From positions 1-64,000 of the forward strand of contig NZ_QEXM01000046.1 in assembly GCF_004127445.1 (NCBI RefSeq): 64,000 bases of DNA, read 5' to 3'. Under the pieces are notes generated by a model. The model made no database searches and was not told the origin of the DNA. It worked only from the letters and a program-made list of their open reading frames with translations. Numbering within the stretch: position 1 is the first letter of the stretch; the number at the start of each line of letters is the position of its first letter. Shown here one piece after another: positions 31,270 through 39,021 of this stretch. The position numbers and the translations under genes are program-made. The stretch is from Streptomyces alfalfae (GTDB taxonomy: Bacteria; Actinomycetota; Actinomycetes; Streptomycetales; Streptomycetaceae).

Positions 31270-32290
31270 GCCAGGGCCCGTGCGCGGGGCGAGTCTCGGC
31301 CGGTCGTGGCCGCTGCGTCGGCGGCCCGTGCGTGTGGCGAGGCCACGCTGAGGGTCTCGGCCGATCGCGGCTACTGCTGCGCCTGCGGCCCGTGTGCGGA
31401 GCAGGACCGCGCTGGCGAGTCTCGGCCGGTCGTGGTCGCTGTGGCTGCGGTCCGCGTGCAGGCCGGGGACACGCTGGCGCGCCTCGGCCGGTCATGGCCG
31501 CTGCGGCTGCGGTCCGTGCGAGGGGCGGGGCTGCGCTGGCGGGTCTCGGGTGGTCGTGGCCGCTGCGCCTGCGGTCCGCGTGCGGGCCGGGGACACACTG
31601 ACGAGTCTCGGCCGGTCATGGCCACTGCCGCGCCTGCGGTCCCTGTGTGTGGCGGGACCACGCTGGCGGGTCTCGGGTGGTCGTGGCCGCTGCGCCTGCG
31701 GTCCGCGTGCGGGCCGGGACCGCGCTGGCGGGTCTCGGCCGGTTGTGGTCGCTGTGTCTGCGGTCCGTGGGTGGGGCGGGGCCGCGCCGGTATGTCCGTC
31801 CTCGCTATCGCCTGCGTGGCCGTCGGGTCGCTTCGGGTCTCCGGAGTCGTGCGTACTGTGCTCCGGGCGGACATACCGACACGTCCCCTTCGGTCGGATC
31901 GCGTCTGCGGGCCGTCGGCCGGTTCCTGTCCCGTGCCGGGTCCCATTCATTCTCCCTCGGGGAGCCATCCCTCGGGGTCCCCCATCCCCTTGGGCCCCAT
32001 ACCCGTGGGCCCCCGGAGTCCTCCGTCCCCCCTGGGCCCCTCTTCCTCGGGGCCACATCCCCCTGGCACCCCCACCCCTCGGAGTCCCCCAACCCCCTGG
32101 ATCCCCATCCCTCGGAACCCTCCACCCCCTGGGGGCCCTCTATCCCTTGGGGTCCCATACCCTTGGGGTCCCCCATCCCCCGGAGTCCTCCGTCCCCTGG
32201 GGTCCCCCCATCCCCTCGAAGCCCGGAGTAACGGGCGGGTGGGTGGGAGAGATCCGGTGCGGAGCGCCGGGGCAGGGTGGACCCGGGGTA
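31270..32290. repeat. Right arm of the long inverted repeat, with 62-bp and C-rich arrays
   Basis: Eight imperfect copies of a roughly 62-bp unit (starting near 31290, 31351, 31418, 31481, 31543, 31604, 31670 and 31732) each carry a GTCTCGG-core and CTGCGGTCCG. Next, about 31727-31962 is the inverse of 26885-27120 with no difference I can find. Then 31962-32225 is a C-rich array (variants of CCATCCCTCGGGGTCCC), the inverse of the G-rich array in the left arm. No gene is seen between 31196 and 32578. Confidence 0.85.
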
Positions 32291-32340
32291 ACCGGCGGCG
32301 ACCACCGCGAGGGCACACGCGGGGTACCGCCAACACCGAG

Positions 32341-32416
32341 AGGACACCGCAGAGCACCGCGAGGCCACCCGCAGGCACCGCAAGGACACCGCAGAGCACC
32401 GCGAGGCCACCCGCAG
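32341..32416. repeat. 34-bp direct repeat with 42-bp period
   Basis: An identical 34-base block begins at 32341 and again at 32383 (it starts AGGACACCGCAGAGCACCGC). Shorter CACCGCGAGG variants continue on both sides between about 32295 and 32450. It lies between the inverted-repeat arm and the deoC promoter. Confidence 0.75.
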
Positions 32417-32553
32417 CCACCCCGAGGCCGTCCGCAGGGCACCCCAAGCCGGCGCGAGGAAGGAGACCCGGGGCACCCCGCGGCGACCGCCGCGAGGCTG
32501 GAGGCCGGGCCGCGGCGGGGGCTGCCGCGAGGACAGCCGCCCCTGTACAGCCG

Positions 32554-32565
32554 CTACGCGCGTAG
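32554..32565. promoter_or_regulatory. Nucleoside-regulon operator candidate, deoC operon
   Basis: Perfect CTACGCGCGTAG one base upstream of a TATGCT -10-like hexamer (32567-32572). A TGTACA at 32545-32550 would be the -35 with 16-bp spacing. The site fills the promoter spacer, a classic repressor position. Confidence 0.75.
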
Positions 32566-32578
32566 ATATGCTCAGCTC

Positions 32579-33523
32579 GTGACCATGCCCACTGCATTCG
32601 CTGACGTGACCGCGTCCGACAGCACGCTCCGCCGCTTCCTCCACGGGCTGCCCGGCGTCGACGCGGTCGGCCTGGAGGCGCGTGCCGCCTCGCTCGGAAC
32701 CCGTTCGATCAAGACCACGGCCAAGGCGTACGCCATCGACCTGGCCATCTCGATGATCGACCTGACGACCCTTGAGGGCGCCGACACCCCCGGCAAGGTC
32801 CGGGCGCTCGGCGCGAAGGCCGTCAACCCCGACCCCACGGACCGCGGCACGCCGCGCACCGCCGCCGTCTGCGTCTATCCGGACATGGTCGCCACCGCCA
32901 AGGCGGCCGTCGGGGACAGCGGCGTGAAGGTCGCCTCCGTGGCGACCGCCTTCCCCGCGGGCCGCGCCGCCATCGACGTGAAGCTGGGCGACGTGCGCGA
33001 GGCCGTCGCCGCTGGCGCCGACGAGATCGACATGGTCATCGACCGGGGCGCGTTCCTCGCCGGCGACTACATGACGGTGTTCGAGCAGATCCGCGCCGTG
33101 AAGGAGGCCTGCGGCACCGCCCGCCTGAAGGTCATCTTCGAGACCGGCGAGCTCTCGACGTACGACAACATCAGGCGCGCGAGCTGGATCGGCATGATCG
33201 CGGGCGCCGACTTCATCAAGACCTCGACCGGCAAGGTCGGCGTCAACGCCACCCCGGCCAACACCCTGCTCATGCTGGAGGCCGTCCGCGACTTCCGCGC
33301 GCAGACCGGTGTGCAGATCGGCGTGAAGCCCGCCGGCGGCATCCGTTCGACCAAGGACGCGGTGAAGTTCCTCGTACTCGTCAACGAGACGGCGGGGCCC
33401 GACTGGCTGGACAGCCACTGGTTCCGCTTCGGCGCCTCGTCGCTCCTCAACGACCTGCTGATGCAGCGCCAGAAGCTGGCCACCGGCCGCTACTCCGGCC
33501 CCGACTACGTGACGGTGGACTGA
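32579..33523 (+). CDS. deoC: Deoxyribose-phosphate aldolase
   Basis: Splits 2-deoxyribose-5-phosphate into glyceraldehyde-3-phosphate and acetaldehyde. The 314-residue product has LKVIFETGEL with the Schiff-base Lys, FIKTSTGKVGVNATP with the second active-site Lys, and GVKPAGGIRS binding phosphate. The N-terminal extension of about 60 residues is longer than in E. coli DeoC, as usual in actinobacteria. The GTG at 32579 lies 6 nt after a TATGCT hexamer, so a leaderless mRNA beginning at or next to this GTG is likely. An ATG two codons later (32585) is the alternative. Two aldehyde dehydrogenase-type genes follow in the operon and probably handle the acetaldehyde. Confidence 0.95.
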   Translation: MTMPTAFADVTASDSTLRRFLHGLPGVDAVGLEARAASLGTRSIKTTAKAYAIDLAISMIDLTTLEGADTPGKVRALGAKAVNPDPTDRGTPRTAAVCVYPDMVATAKAAVGDSGVKVASVATAFPAGRAAIDVKLGDVREAVAAGADEIDMVIDRGAFLAGDYMTVFEQIRAVKEACGTARLKVIFETGELSTYDNIRRASWIGMIAGADFIKTSTGKVGVNATPANTLLMLEAVRDFRAQTGVQIGVKPAGGIRSTKDAVKFLVLVNETAGPDWLDSHWFRFGASSLLNDLLMQRQKLATGRYSGPDYVTVD

Positions 33524-33528
33524 TCCAG

Positions 33529-34965
33529 ATGACTTCCCCCTTCGAGTACGCCCCGGCGCCCGAGTCCCGCTCGGTCGTCGACATCGCGCCGAGCTACGGC
33601 CTGTTCATCGACGGCGAGTTCACCGAGGCCGCCGACGGCAAGGTCTTCAAGACGGTCTCCCCCGCCACGGAAGAGGTCCTCTCCGAGGTCGCGCAGGCCG
33701 GCGAGGCCGATGTCGACCGCGCGGTGCGGGCCGCCCGCAAGGCGTTCGAGACCTGGTCGGCGCTGCCGGGCGCCGAGCGCGCCAAGTACCTCTTCCGGAT
33801 CGCCCGCATCATCCAGGAGCGCAGCCGCGAGCTGGCCGTCCTGGAGACGCTGGACAACGGCAAGCCCATCAAGGAGACCCGCGACGCCGACCTCCCGCTG
33901 GTCGCCGCGCACTTCTTCTACTACGCGGGCTGGGCCGACAAGCTCGACCACGCCGGGTACGGGAAGAACCCCGCGCCGCTGGGCGTCGCGGGCCAGGTCA
34001 TCCCCTGGAACTTCCCGCTCCTGATGCTGGCCTGGAAGATCGCCCCGGCGCTCGCGACCGGCAACACGGTCGTCCTGAAGCCCGCCGAGACGACTCCGCT
34101 GTCCGCGCTGTTCTTCGCGGACATCTGCCGCCAGGCGGGCCTGCCCAACGGCGTCGTCAACATCCTGCCCGGGTACGGCGACGCGGGCGCGGCCCTGACC
34201 GCCCACCCCGACGTGGACAAGGTCGCCTTCACCGGCTCCACCGCCGTCGGCAAGGCCATCGCCCGCCAGGTCGCGGGCACGGACAAGAAGGTCACGCTCG
34301 AACTGGGCGGCAAGGGCGCGAACATCGTCTTCGACGACGCCCCCATCGACCAGGCCGTCGAGGGCATCGTCACCGGCATCTTCTTCAACCAGGGCCAGGT
34401 CTGCTGCGCCGGGTCGCGTCTCCTCGTGCAGGAGTCGATCCAGGAGGAGCTGCTCGACTCGCTCAAGCGGCGTCTGTCCACCCTGCGCCTCGGCGACCCG
34501 CTGGACAAGAACACCGACATCGGCGCCATCAACTCCGCCGAGCAGCTCGCCCGCATCACCGCGCTCGCCGACACCGGCGAGGCGGAGGGCGCCGAGCGCT
34601 GGTCGGCCCCGTGCGAGCTGCCGGAGAACGGCTACTGGTTCGCGCCGACCCTCTTCACCAACGTCACGCAGGCGCACACCATCGCCCGCGACGAGATCTT
34701 CGGCCCGGTGCTGTCCGTCCTGTCCTTCCGCACCCCGGACGAGGCGGTCGCCAAGGCCAACAACACGCAGTACGGCCTCTCCGCCGGCATCTGGACGGAG
34801 AAGGGTTCGCGCATCCTCGCGGTCGCGAACAAGCTCCGGGCGGGCGTCGTCTGGGCCAACACTTTCAACAAGTTCGACCCGACGTCGCCGTTCGGCGGCT
34901 ACAAGGAGTCGGGCTTCGGCCGCGAGGGCGGCCGGCACGGGCTGGAGGCGTACCTCGATGTCTGA
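33529..34965 (+). CDS. Aldehyde dehydrogenase, probably oxidising acetaldehyde from DeoC
   Basis: NAD(P)-dependent oxidation of aldehydes to acids. The 478-residue product is a complete ALDH: PWNFPLLMLAWKIAPAL, the nucleotide-binding FTGSTAVGKAI, general base Glu in LELGGKGANIVF, nucleophile in FNQGQVCCAGSR, and EIFGPVLSV and SPFGGYKESGFGRE at the end. It starts 5 bp after the deoC stop codon. This tight coupling suggests that acetaldehyde from deoxyribose-5-phosphate is the substrate. The following ALDH-like gene overlaps its end by 8 bp. Confidence 0.93.
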   Translation: MTSPFEYAPAPESRSVVDIAPSYGLFIDGEFTEAADGKVFKTVSPATEEVLSEVAQAGEADVDRAVRAARKAFETWSALPGAERAKYLFRIARIIQERSRELAVLETLDNGKPIKETRDADLPLVAAHFFYYAGWADKLDHAGYGKNPAPLGVAGQVIPWNFPLLMLAWKIAPALATGNTVVLKPAETTPLSALFFADICRQAGLPNGVVNILPGYGDAGAALTAHPDVDKVAFTGSTAVGKAIARQVAGTDKKVTLELGGKGANIVFDDAPIDQAVEGIVTGIFFNQGQVCCAGSRLLVQESIQEELLDSLKRRLSTLRLGDPLDKNTDIGAINSAEQLARITALADTGEAEGAERWSAPCELPENGYWFAPTLFTNVTQAHTIARDEIFGPVLSVLSFRTPDEAVAKANNTQYGLSAGIWTEKGSRILAVANKLRAGVVWANTFNKFDPTSPFGGYKESGFGREGGRHGLEAYLDV

Positions 34966-35842
34966 CCGACTCACGGTTCTGAAGACCTACAAGCTGTACG
35001 TCGGGGGCAAGTTCCCCCGCTCCGAGAGCGGCCGGGTGTACGAGGTGAACGACTCAAAGGGCAGGTGGCTCGCGAACGCCCCCCTCGCCTCCCGCAAGGA
35101 CGCCCGTGACGCGGTCGTCGCCGCCCGCAAGGCGTTCGGCGGCTGGTCGGGCGCGACCGCGTACAACCGCGGCCAGGTCCTCTACCGCGTCGCGGAGATG
35201 CTGGAGGGCCGCAAGGACCAGTTCGTGCGGGAGGTCAGGGACGCGGAGGGCATCTCCAAGTCCGAGGCCGCCGCGCAGGTCGACGCGGCGATCGACCGCT
35301 GGGTCTGGTACGCGGGCTGGACCGACAAGATCGCCCAGGTGATGGGCGGGGCGAACCCGGTCGCGGGCCCGTTCTTCAACCTGTCGACGCCGGAGCCGAC
35401 GGGCGTCGTCACGGTCGTCGCGCCCCAGGAGTCGTCGTTCCTGGGCCTGGTCTCGGTGCTCGCCCCGGTGATCGCGACGGGCAACACGGCCGTGGTGATC
35501 GCCTCGGAGAGGTTCCCGCTGCCCGCCCTCTCGCTGGGCGAGGTCCTCGCGACCTCCGACGTGCCCGGCGGCGTGGTGAACATCCTCACCGGGAAGACCG
35601 CCGAGATCGCGGCCCCGCTCGCCGCCCACCAGGACGTCAACGCGATCGACCTGACGGGCGCGGACGCCGGCCTGGCGCGCGAGCTTGAGGTCGCCGCGGC
35701 CGACAACCTCAAGCGCGTGCTGCGTCCACAGGCTGTGGACTTCTCGGCCGACCCGGGCACGCACCGCCTGACGGCCTTCCTGGAGACCAAGACGGTCTGG
35801 CACCCCACGGGTTCGCTGGGCGCGTCGGGCTCGGCCTACTAG
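34958..35842 (+). CDS. ALDH-like pseudoenzyme lacking the catalytic domain
   Basis: A 294-residue protein with only the N-terminal, coenzyme-binding part of the aldehyde dehydrogenase fold. It has KLYVGGKFPRSESGRVYEV, then YNRGQVLYRVAEMLEGRKDQ, then TPEPTGVVTVVAPQESSFLGLVSVLAP. The NAD-site FTGS is replaced by LTGADAG. The chain then goes directly to a short C-terminal tail with no Cys or Glu active-site segment. The frame is intact and codon use normal, so this is a maintained gene. It overlaps the full ALDH by 8 bp and is translationally coupled. A role as a regulatory or stabilising partner is inference. Confidence 0.82.
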   Translation: MSDRLTVLKTYKLYVGGKFPRSESGRVYEVNDSKGRWLANAPLASRKDARDAVVAARKAFGGWSGATAYNRGQVLYRVAEMLEGRKDQFVREVRDAEGISKSEAAAQVDAAIDRWVWYAGWTDKIAQVMGGANPVAGPFFNLSTPEPTGVVTVVAPQESSFLGLVSVLAPVIATGNTAVVIASERFPLPALSLGEVLATSDVPGGVVNILTGKTAEIAAPLAAHQDVNAIDLTGADAGLARELEVAAADNLKRVLRPQAVDFSADPGTHRLTAFLETKTVWHPTGSLGASGSAY

Positions 35843-35858
35843 CCGCTTCTCCGCACAC

Positions 35859-35898
35859 CGGAGCCCCGGCCTCCGCCGTCCAGGAGACCGGGGCTCCG
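35859..35898. terminator. Bidirectional terminator between the deoC operon and a secreted-protein gene
   Basis: Perfect 11-bp arms CGGAGCCCCGG and CCGGGGCTCCG with an 18-base loop lie between two convergent genes, serving both. Confidence 0.75.
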
Positions 35899-35913
35899 CC
35901 ATGTCCGCCGCCG

Positions 35914-36327
35914 CTAGCCGGGCAGCAGCCCCGCCGCGGCGCCCACCACCGGCAGGTCGTCCAGGGAGCCGCCCCGGGTGACCGGGTCGGTGACGGCTGC
36001 CGTGCTGACCGGCCGGAAGTCCGCGACCTGCGTGCCGAGGGAGTTGTCGAGCGGGTCGATGCCGGTGTTCGCCAGCGGGTCCAGCTGCAGCGACTTGGCG
36101 GGGCCGACGCCGCTCCTCGTCACACTGAGCGCCGCGTCCGTCAGACCCCCGAGAGCCGTGGCGTCCTCCGGCGCGGCGGCCGCGTGCGGCGCGGGGACGG
36201 GCTCCGCGGCGCCGGCGGCCGTGGCGCCCACGCCGAGCGCGGCGCCGGCCGCGGTGAGCGTCAGTCCCGCGCGCAGCAGTGCGCGGACGCCGGACCCGGG
36301 TGACGTGTGTGCCGCATGTCGTGCCAT
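35914..36327 (-). CDS. Small secreted protein of unknown function
   Basis: A 137-residue exported protein. A long N-region (MARHAAHTSPGSGVRALLRA) leads into a hydrophobic signal segment (GLTLTAAGAALGVGATAAGA) with an AxA cleavage site near residue 41. The mature part is small, Ala/Pro/Asp-rich, without Cys, and ends in LPVVGAAAGLLPG. It resembles the secreted protein at 42156-42518 in composition but not obviously in sequence. No function can be assigned. Confidence 0.72.
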   Translation of the reverse strand: MARHAAHTSPGSGVRALLRAGLTLTAAGAALGVGATAAGAAEPVPAPHAAAAPEDATALGGLTDAALSVTRSGVGPAKSLQLDPLANTGIDPLDNSLGTQVADFRPVSTAAVTDPVTRGGSLDDLPVVGAAAGLLPG

Positions 36328-36492
36328 GAGTACCGCCCATATCCAGGTGAGATGAGTAAGCGCGCGAGCACGTACCGTAGTTGACGCCGCCCGCGCGGCG
36401 CCACAGGCGACCCGCGGCCCGGACGCGCGTTCGCACGCCCCTCCGCGGTCCGTTCACGGCCGGTATGGGCAGGCTTCGGCGCGCCGTTGATA

Positions 36493-37182
36493 ATGACTTC
36501 CGACCACGCCGAGTCGAACCAACATCTGAAAAGGGTCAGTGCATTGGGCTCCCATCCCCCGATACCCACGCGCGTCGTGCTGCTCTGCGGCCCCTCGGGC
36601 TCGGGCAAGTCCGTCTTCGCCGCCCGCTCCGGGCTCCCCGTGCTCTGCCTCGACGACTTCTACAAGGAGGGCGACGACCCGACGCTGCCGCAGGTGCCCG
36701 GCAGCCCGGACATCGACTGGGACTCCCCCGCCTCGTGGGACGCGGACGTGGCGCTCGCCGCCATCGAGGAGCTGTGCCGTACGGGGCACACGAAGGTGCC
36801 GGTGTACTCCATCGCGACCAGCTCGCGCACCGGCCGGGAGTCGCTGGACATCGGGCGCTCGCCGCTGTTCATCGCCGAGGGCATCTTCGCGGCGGACATC
36901 GTGGAGCGGTGCCGGGAGATCGGCGTGCTCGCCGACGCGATCTGTCTGCGGGGGCGGCCCTCGACCACGTTCCGCCGGCGGCTGCTCCGTGATCTGCGGG
37001 AGGGCCGCAAGTCCGTGGCGTTCCTGCTGCGCAGGGGCTGGCGGCTCATGCGCGCCGAGCGCGAGATCGTCGCACGGCAGGCCGCCCTCGGGGCGTATCC
37101 CTGCGGGGCCGACGAGGCGTGGGGGCGGGTCGCCGTCGCGGCGGCGGGACGGCGGGACACGGCCCGAGCCGACGTGGCGTGA
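36493..37182 (+). CDS. Uridine kinase-like P-loop protein
   Basis: Predicted nucleoside kinase (ATP-dependent phosphorylation of uridine/cytidine) of 229 residues. Walker A GPSGSGKS is at residues 33-40. LCLDDFYKEGDDPTLP matches the uridine-kinase DDFY motif, followed by DWDSPASWD and IAEGIFAADIVERC. In a region rich in nucleoside salvage it fits a UMP-forming role, but it has no CTACGCGCGTAG site. Start is uncertain: ATG 36493 overlaps a GATAAT sequence that could be a -10 element. A TTG at 36544 has AAAAGGG 8 nt upstream and would give a 212-residue protein. Confidence 0.82.
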   Translation: MTSDHAESNQHLKRVSALGSHPPIPTRVVLLCGPSGSGKSVFAARSGLPVLCLDDFYKEGDDPTLPQVPGSPDIDWDSPASWDADVALAAIEELCRTGHTKVPVYSIATSSRTGRESLDIGRSPLFIAEGIFAADIVERCREIGVLADAICLRGRPSTTFRRRLLRDLREGRKSVAFLLRRGWRLMRAEREIVARQAALGAYPCGADEAWGRVAVAAAGRRDTARADVA

Positions 37183-37269
37183 ACCGGCGCGGCGCGCCCC
37201 CGCCCGCTCGTTCCGCGCCCGGGAACGCGCCCGGGAACTCGTGCGGAAAACGCGCCCGGAAAGGCAGAA

Positions 37270-37300
37270 GGACCGGAAAGACCCCCCGGCCTTCCGGTCC
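37270..37300. terminator. Terminator between the uridine kinase-like gene and sigQ
   Basis: Perfect 9-bp arms GGACCGGAA and TTCCGGTCC with a 13-base loop, between convergent genes. The rest of 37183-37401 shows nothing. Confidence 0.7.
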
Positions 37301-37401
37301 CGCTGCTTCTCTCCCCCGTGATCCCCGTTGTTCCCCCGTGCTCCGCCGCGTCCCCCCGGAGCGGCGGCCCCCGTGCTTCCCCCGTGTCTCCCCCCGATCC
37401 T

Positions 37402-38127
37402 TCAGGCGACCAACTCGCCGAAGGACTCCTCCTGGTCACGGCCGAAGCTGAGGACCTCGTCCTCGCGCAGCCGGCGGAGCGACCGCCAGATGCTGGACTT
37501 CACCGTGCCCACGCTGATGTCGAGGATGTCCGCGATCTCCGGGTCGGTGCGGCCCTCGTAGTACCGGAGGACCAGCATCGTGCGCTGGAGTTCGGGCAGC
37601 CGGGCCAGGGCCTGCCACAGCACGGCGCGCAGCTCGGTGCCGCGCATCGCGTCCGTGTCGCCCACCGTCTCCGGCAGTTCCTCGGTCGGGTACTCGTTCA
37701 GCTTGCGGCGGCGCCACGCGCTGATGTGCAGGTTCGTCATGGTGCGGCGGAGGTAGCCCCCGACCGCGGCCTTGTCGCTGATCCGGTCCCAGGCCCGGTA
37801 CGTGGAGAAGAGGGCGCTCTGCAGCAGGTCCTCGGCCTCGTACCGGTCACCGGTCAGGTGGTAGGCGGTGGCGTACAGAGAGGCGCGGCGTTCCTGGACG
37901 TAGGCGGTGAACTCCGCCTCCGACAAGGTCTTCCGCTCCCCCGAGGCCTCTCCGTACGCGGTTCCCCCGTGCGGTGCGTCAACCACCGTCATGTACGCGG
38001 TGTGCTGACGCCCGGTGCCGCGAGCGCACCCCCGCCCGCTCACGGCACCGGACTTCTCAGAGCTCCGGCCGACGTCGTGGAGACGCGTGACAACTGCGCT
38101 TGACCTGGTGCTGTGCAGCGTACTCAT
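37402..38127 (-). CDS. sigQ: ECF sigma factor SigQ
   Basis: Extracytoplasmic-function sigma factor divergent from afsQ1. The 241-residue product has sigma region 2 (TGDRYEAEDLLQSALFSTYRAW, then WRRRKLNEYP) and region 4 (LRYYEGRTDPEIADILDISVGTVKSSIWRSL), in the SigE-like family. In S. coelicolor the corresponding sigQ is an AfsQ1 target that opposes AfsQ1 effects on antibiotic production. The ATG at 38127 is chosen. A shorter form from ATG 37992 (MTVVDAPHGG) would drop 45 disordered residues. Confidence 0.9.
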   Translation of the reverse strand: MSTLHSTRSSAVVTRLHDVGRSSEKSGAVSGRGCARGTGRQHTAYMTVVDAPHGGTAYGEASGERKTLSEAEFTAYVQERRASLYATAYHLTGDRYEAEDLLQSALFSTYRAWDRISDKAAVGGYLRRTMTNLHISAWRRRKLNEYPTEELPETVGDTDAMRGTELRAVLWQALARLPELQRTMLVLRYYEGRTDPEIADILDISVGTVKSSIWRSLRRLREDEVLSFGRDQEESFGELVA

Positions 38128-38235
38128 CTCGCGCCCCCCGTCGGGTGGAGTCCGGTTCGTTCGGTCTGTGCTGTGGTGCTCGTTCCGTCTGACCAAAAGA
38201 TTGCCGGACCGACTTCATGACGGTGTCCGCCGACT

Positions 38236-38251
38236 GTCACAGGCCTGTCAC
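38236..38251. promoter_or_regulatory. AfsQ1 binding site
   Basis: GTCAC-AGGCCT-GTCAC fits exactly the published AfsQ1 consensus GTnAC-n6-GTnAC. It lies in the 216-bp sigQ-afsQ1 divergent region, 85-108 bp from each start codon, as expected for control of sigQ and autoregulation. Confidence 0.85.
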
Positions 38252-38343
38252 AGGGGTCCGGCGCCCCTTCCGTGCGTGAGGGTGAGGTGAGGGAGCGCTC
38301 CAGCAGTCGTACTGGAGCCCTGCCATGGGACAGAATGACGTTC

Positions 38344-39021
38344 GTGCCTTCCCTGTTGCTGATCGAGGACGACGACGCCATCCGGACGGCCCTGGAGCTT
38401 TCGCTGACGCGCCAGGGACACCGGGTGGCCACTGCTGCCACCGGCGAGGACGGCCTGAAGCTGCTCAGCGAGCAGCGGCCGGACCTGATCGTGCTGGATG
38501 TGATGCTGCCGGGCATCGACGGGTTCGAGGTGTGCCGTCGCATCCGGCGCACCGACCAGTTGCCGATCATCCTGCTCACCGCGCGCAGTGACGACATCGA
38601 CGTGGTCGTGGGCCTGGAGTCCGGCGCCGACGACTACGTGGTCAAACCCGTGCAGGGCCGTGTCCTCGACGCCCGGATCCGGGCCGTGCTGCGGCGCGGC
38701 GAGCGCGAGGCGAACGACGCGGCGACGTTCGGTTCGCTGGTCATCGACCGCGCCGCGATGACCGTGACGAAGAACGGCGAGGACCTCCAGCTCACCCCCA
38801 CCGAGCTGCGGCTCCTCCTCGAACTGAGCCGCAGGCCCGGGCAGGCGCTGTCGCGGCAGCAGTTGCTGCGCCTGGTCTGGGAGCACGACTACCTCGGTGA
38901 CTCCCGGCTCGTCGACGCGTGCGTGCAGCGGCTGCGCGCCAAGGTCGAGGACGTGCCGTCGTCGCCCACCCTGATCCGTACGGTGCGCGGGGTCGGATAC
39001 CGGCTGGACACGCCTCAGTGA
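38344..39021 (+). CDS. afsQ1: Response regulator AfsQ1
   Basis: OmpR/PhoB-type regulator of antibiotic production and carbon/nitrogen metabolism in Streptomyces (from the S. coelicolor literature). The 225-residue product has receiver residues Asp9-Asp11, phospho-acceptor Asp52 in LIVLDVMLPG, Lys in VVKPVQGRVL, and a winged-helix DNA-binding domain (LTPTELRLLLELSRRPG, then RTVRGVGYRLD). The GTG start gives the known AfsQ1 length. An ATG three codons upstream (38335) would overlap a CAGAAT -10-like element. The stop overlaps the afsQ2 start (GTGA). Confidence 0.95.
   Translation: MPSLLLIEDDDAIRTALELSLTRQGHRVATAATGEDGLKLLSEQRPDLIVLDVMLPGIDGFEVCRRIRRTDQLPIILLTARSDDIDVVVGLESGADDYVVKPVQGRVLDARIRAVLRRGEREANDAATFGSLVIDRAAMTVTKNGEDLQLTPTELRLLLELSRRPGQALSRQQLLRLVWEHDYLGDSRLVDACVQRLRAKVEDVPSSPTLIRTVRGVGYRLDTPQ

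Noticed and set aside
31270..32290. Insertion sequence or transposase remnant
   Set aside because: No transposase-like frame, no DDE motif and no flanking target duplication can be seen in either arm.
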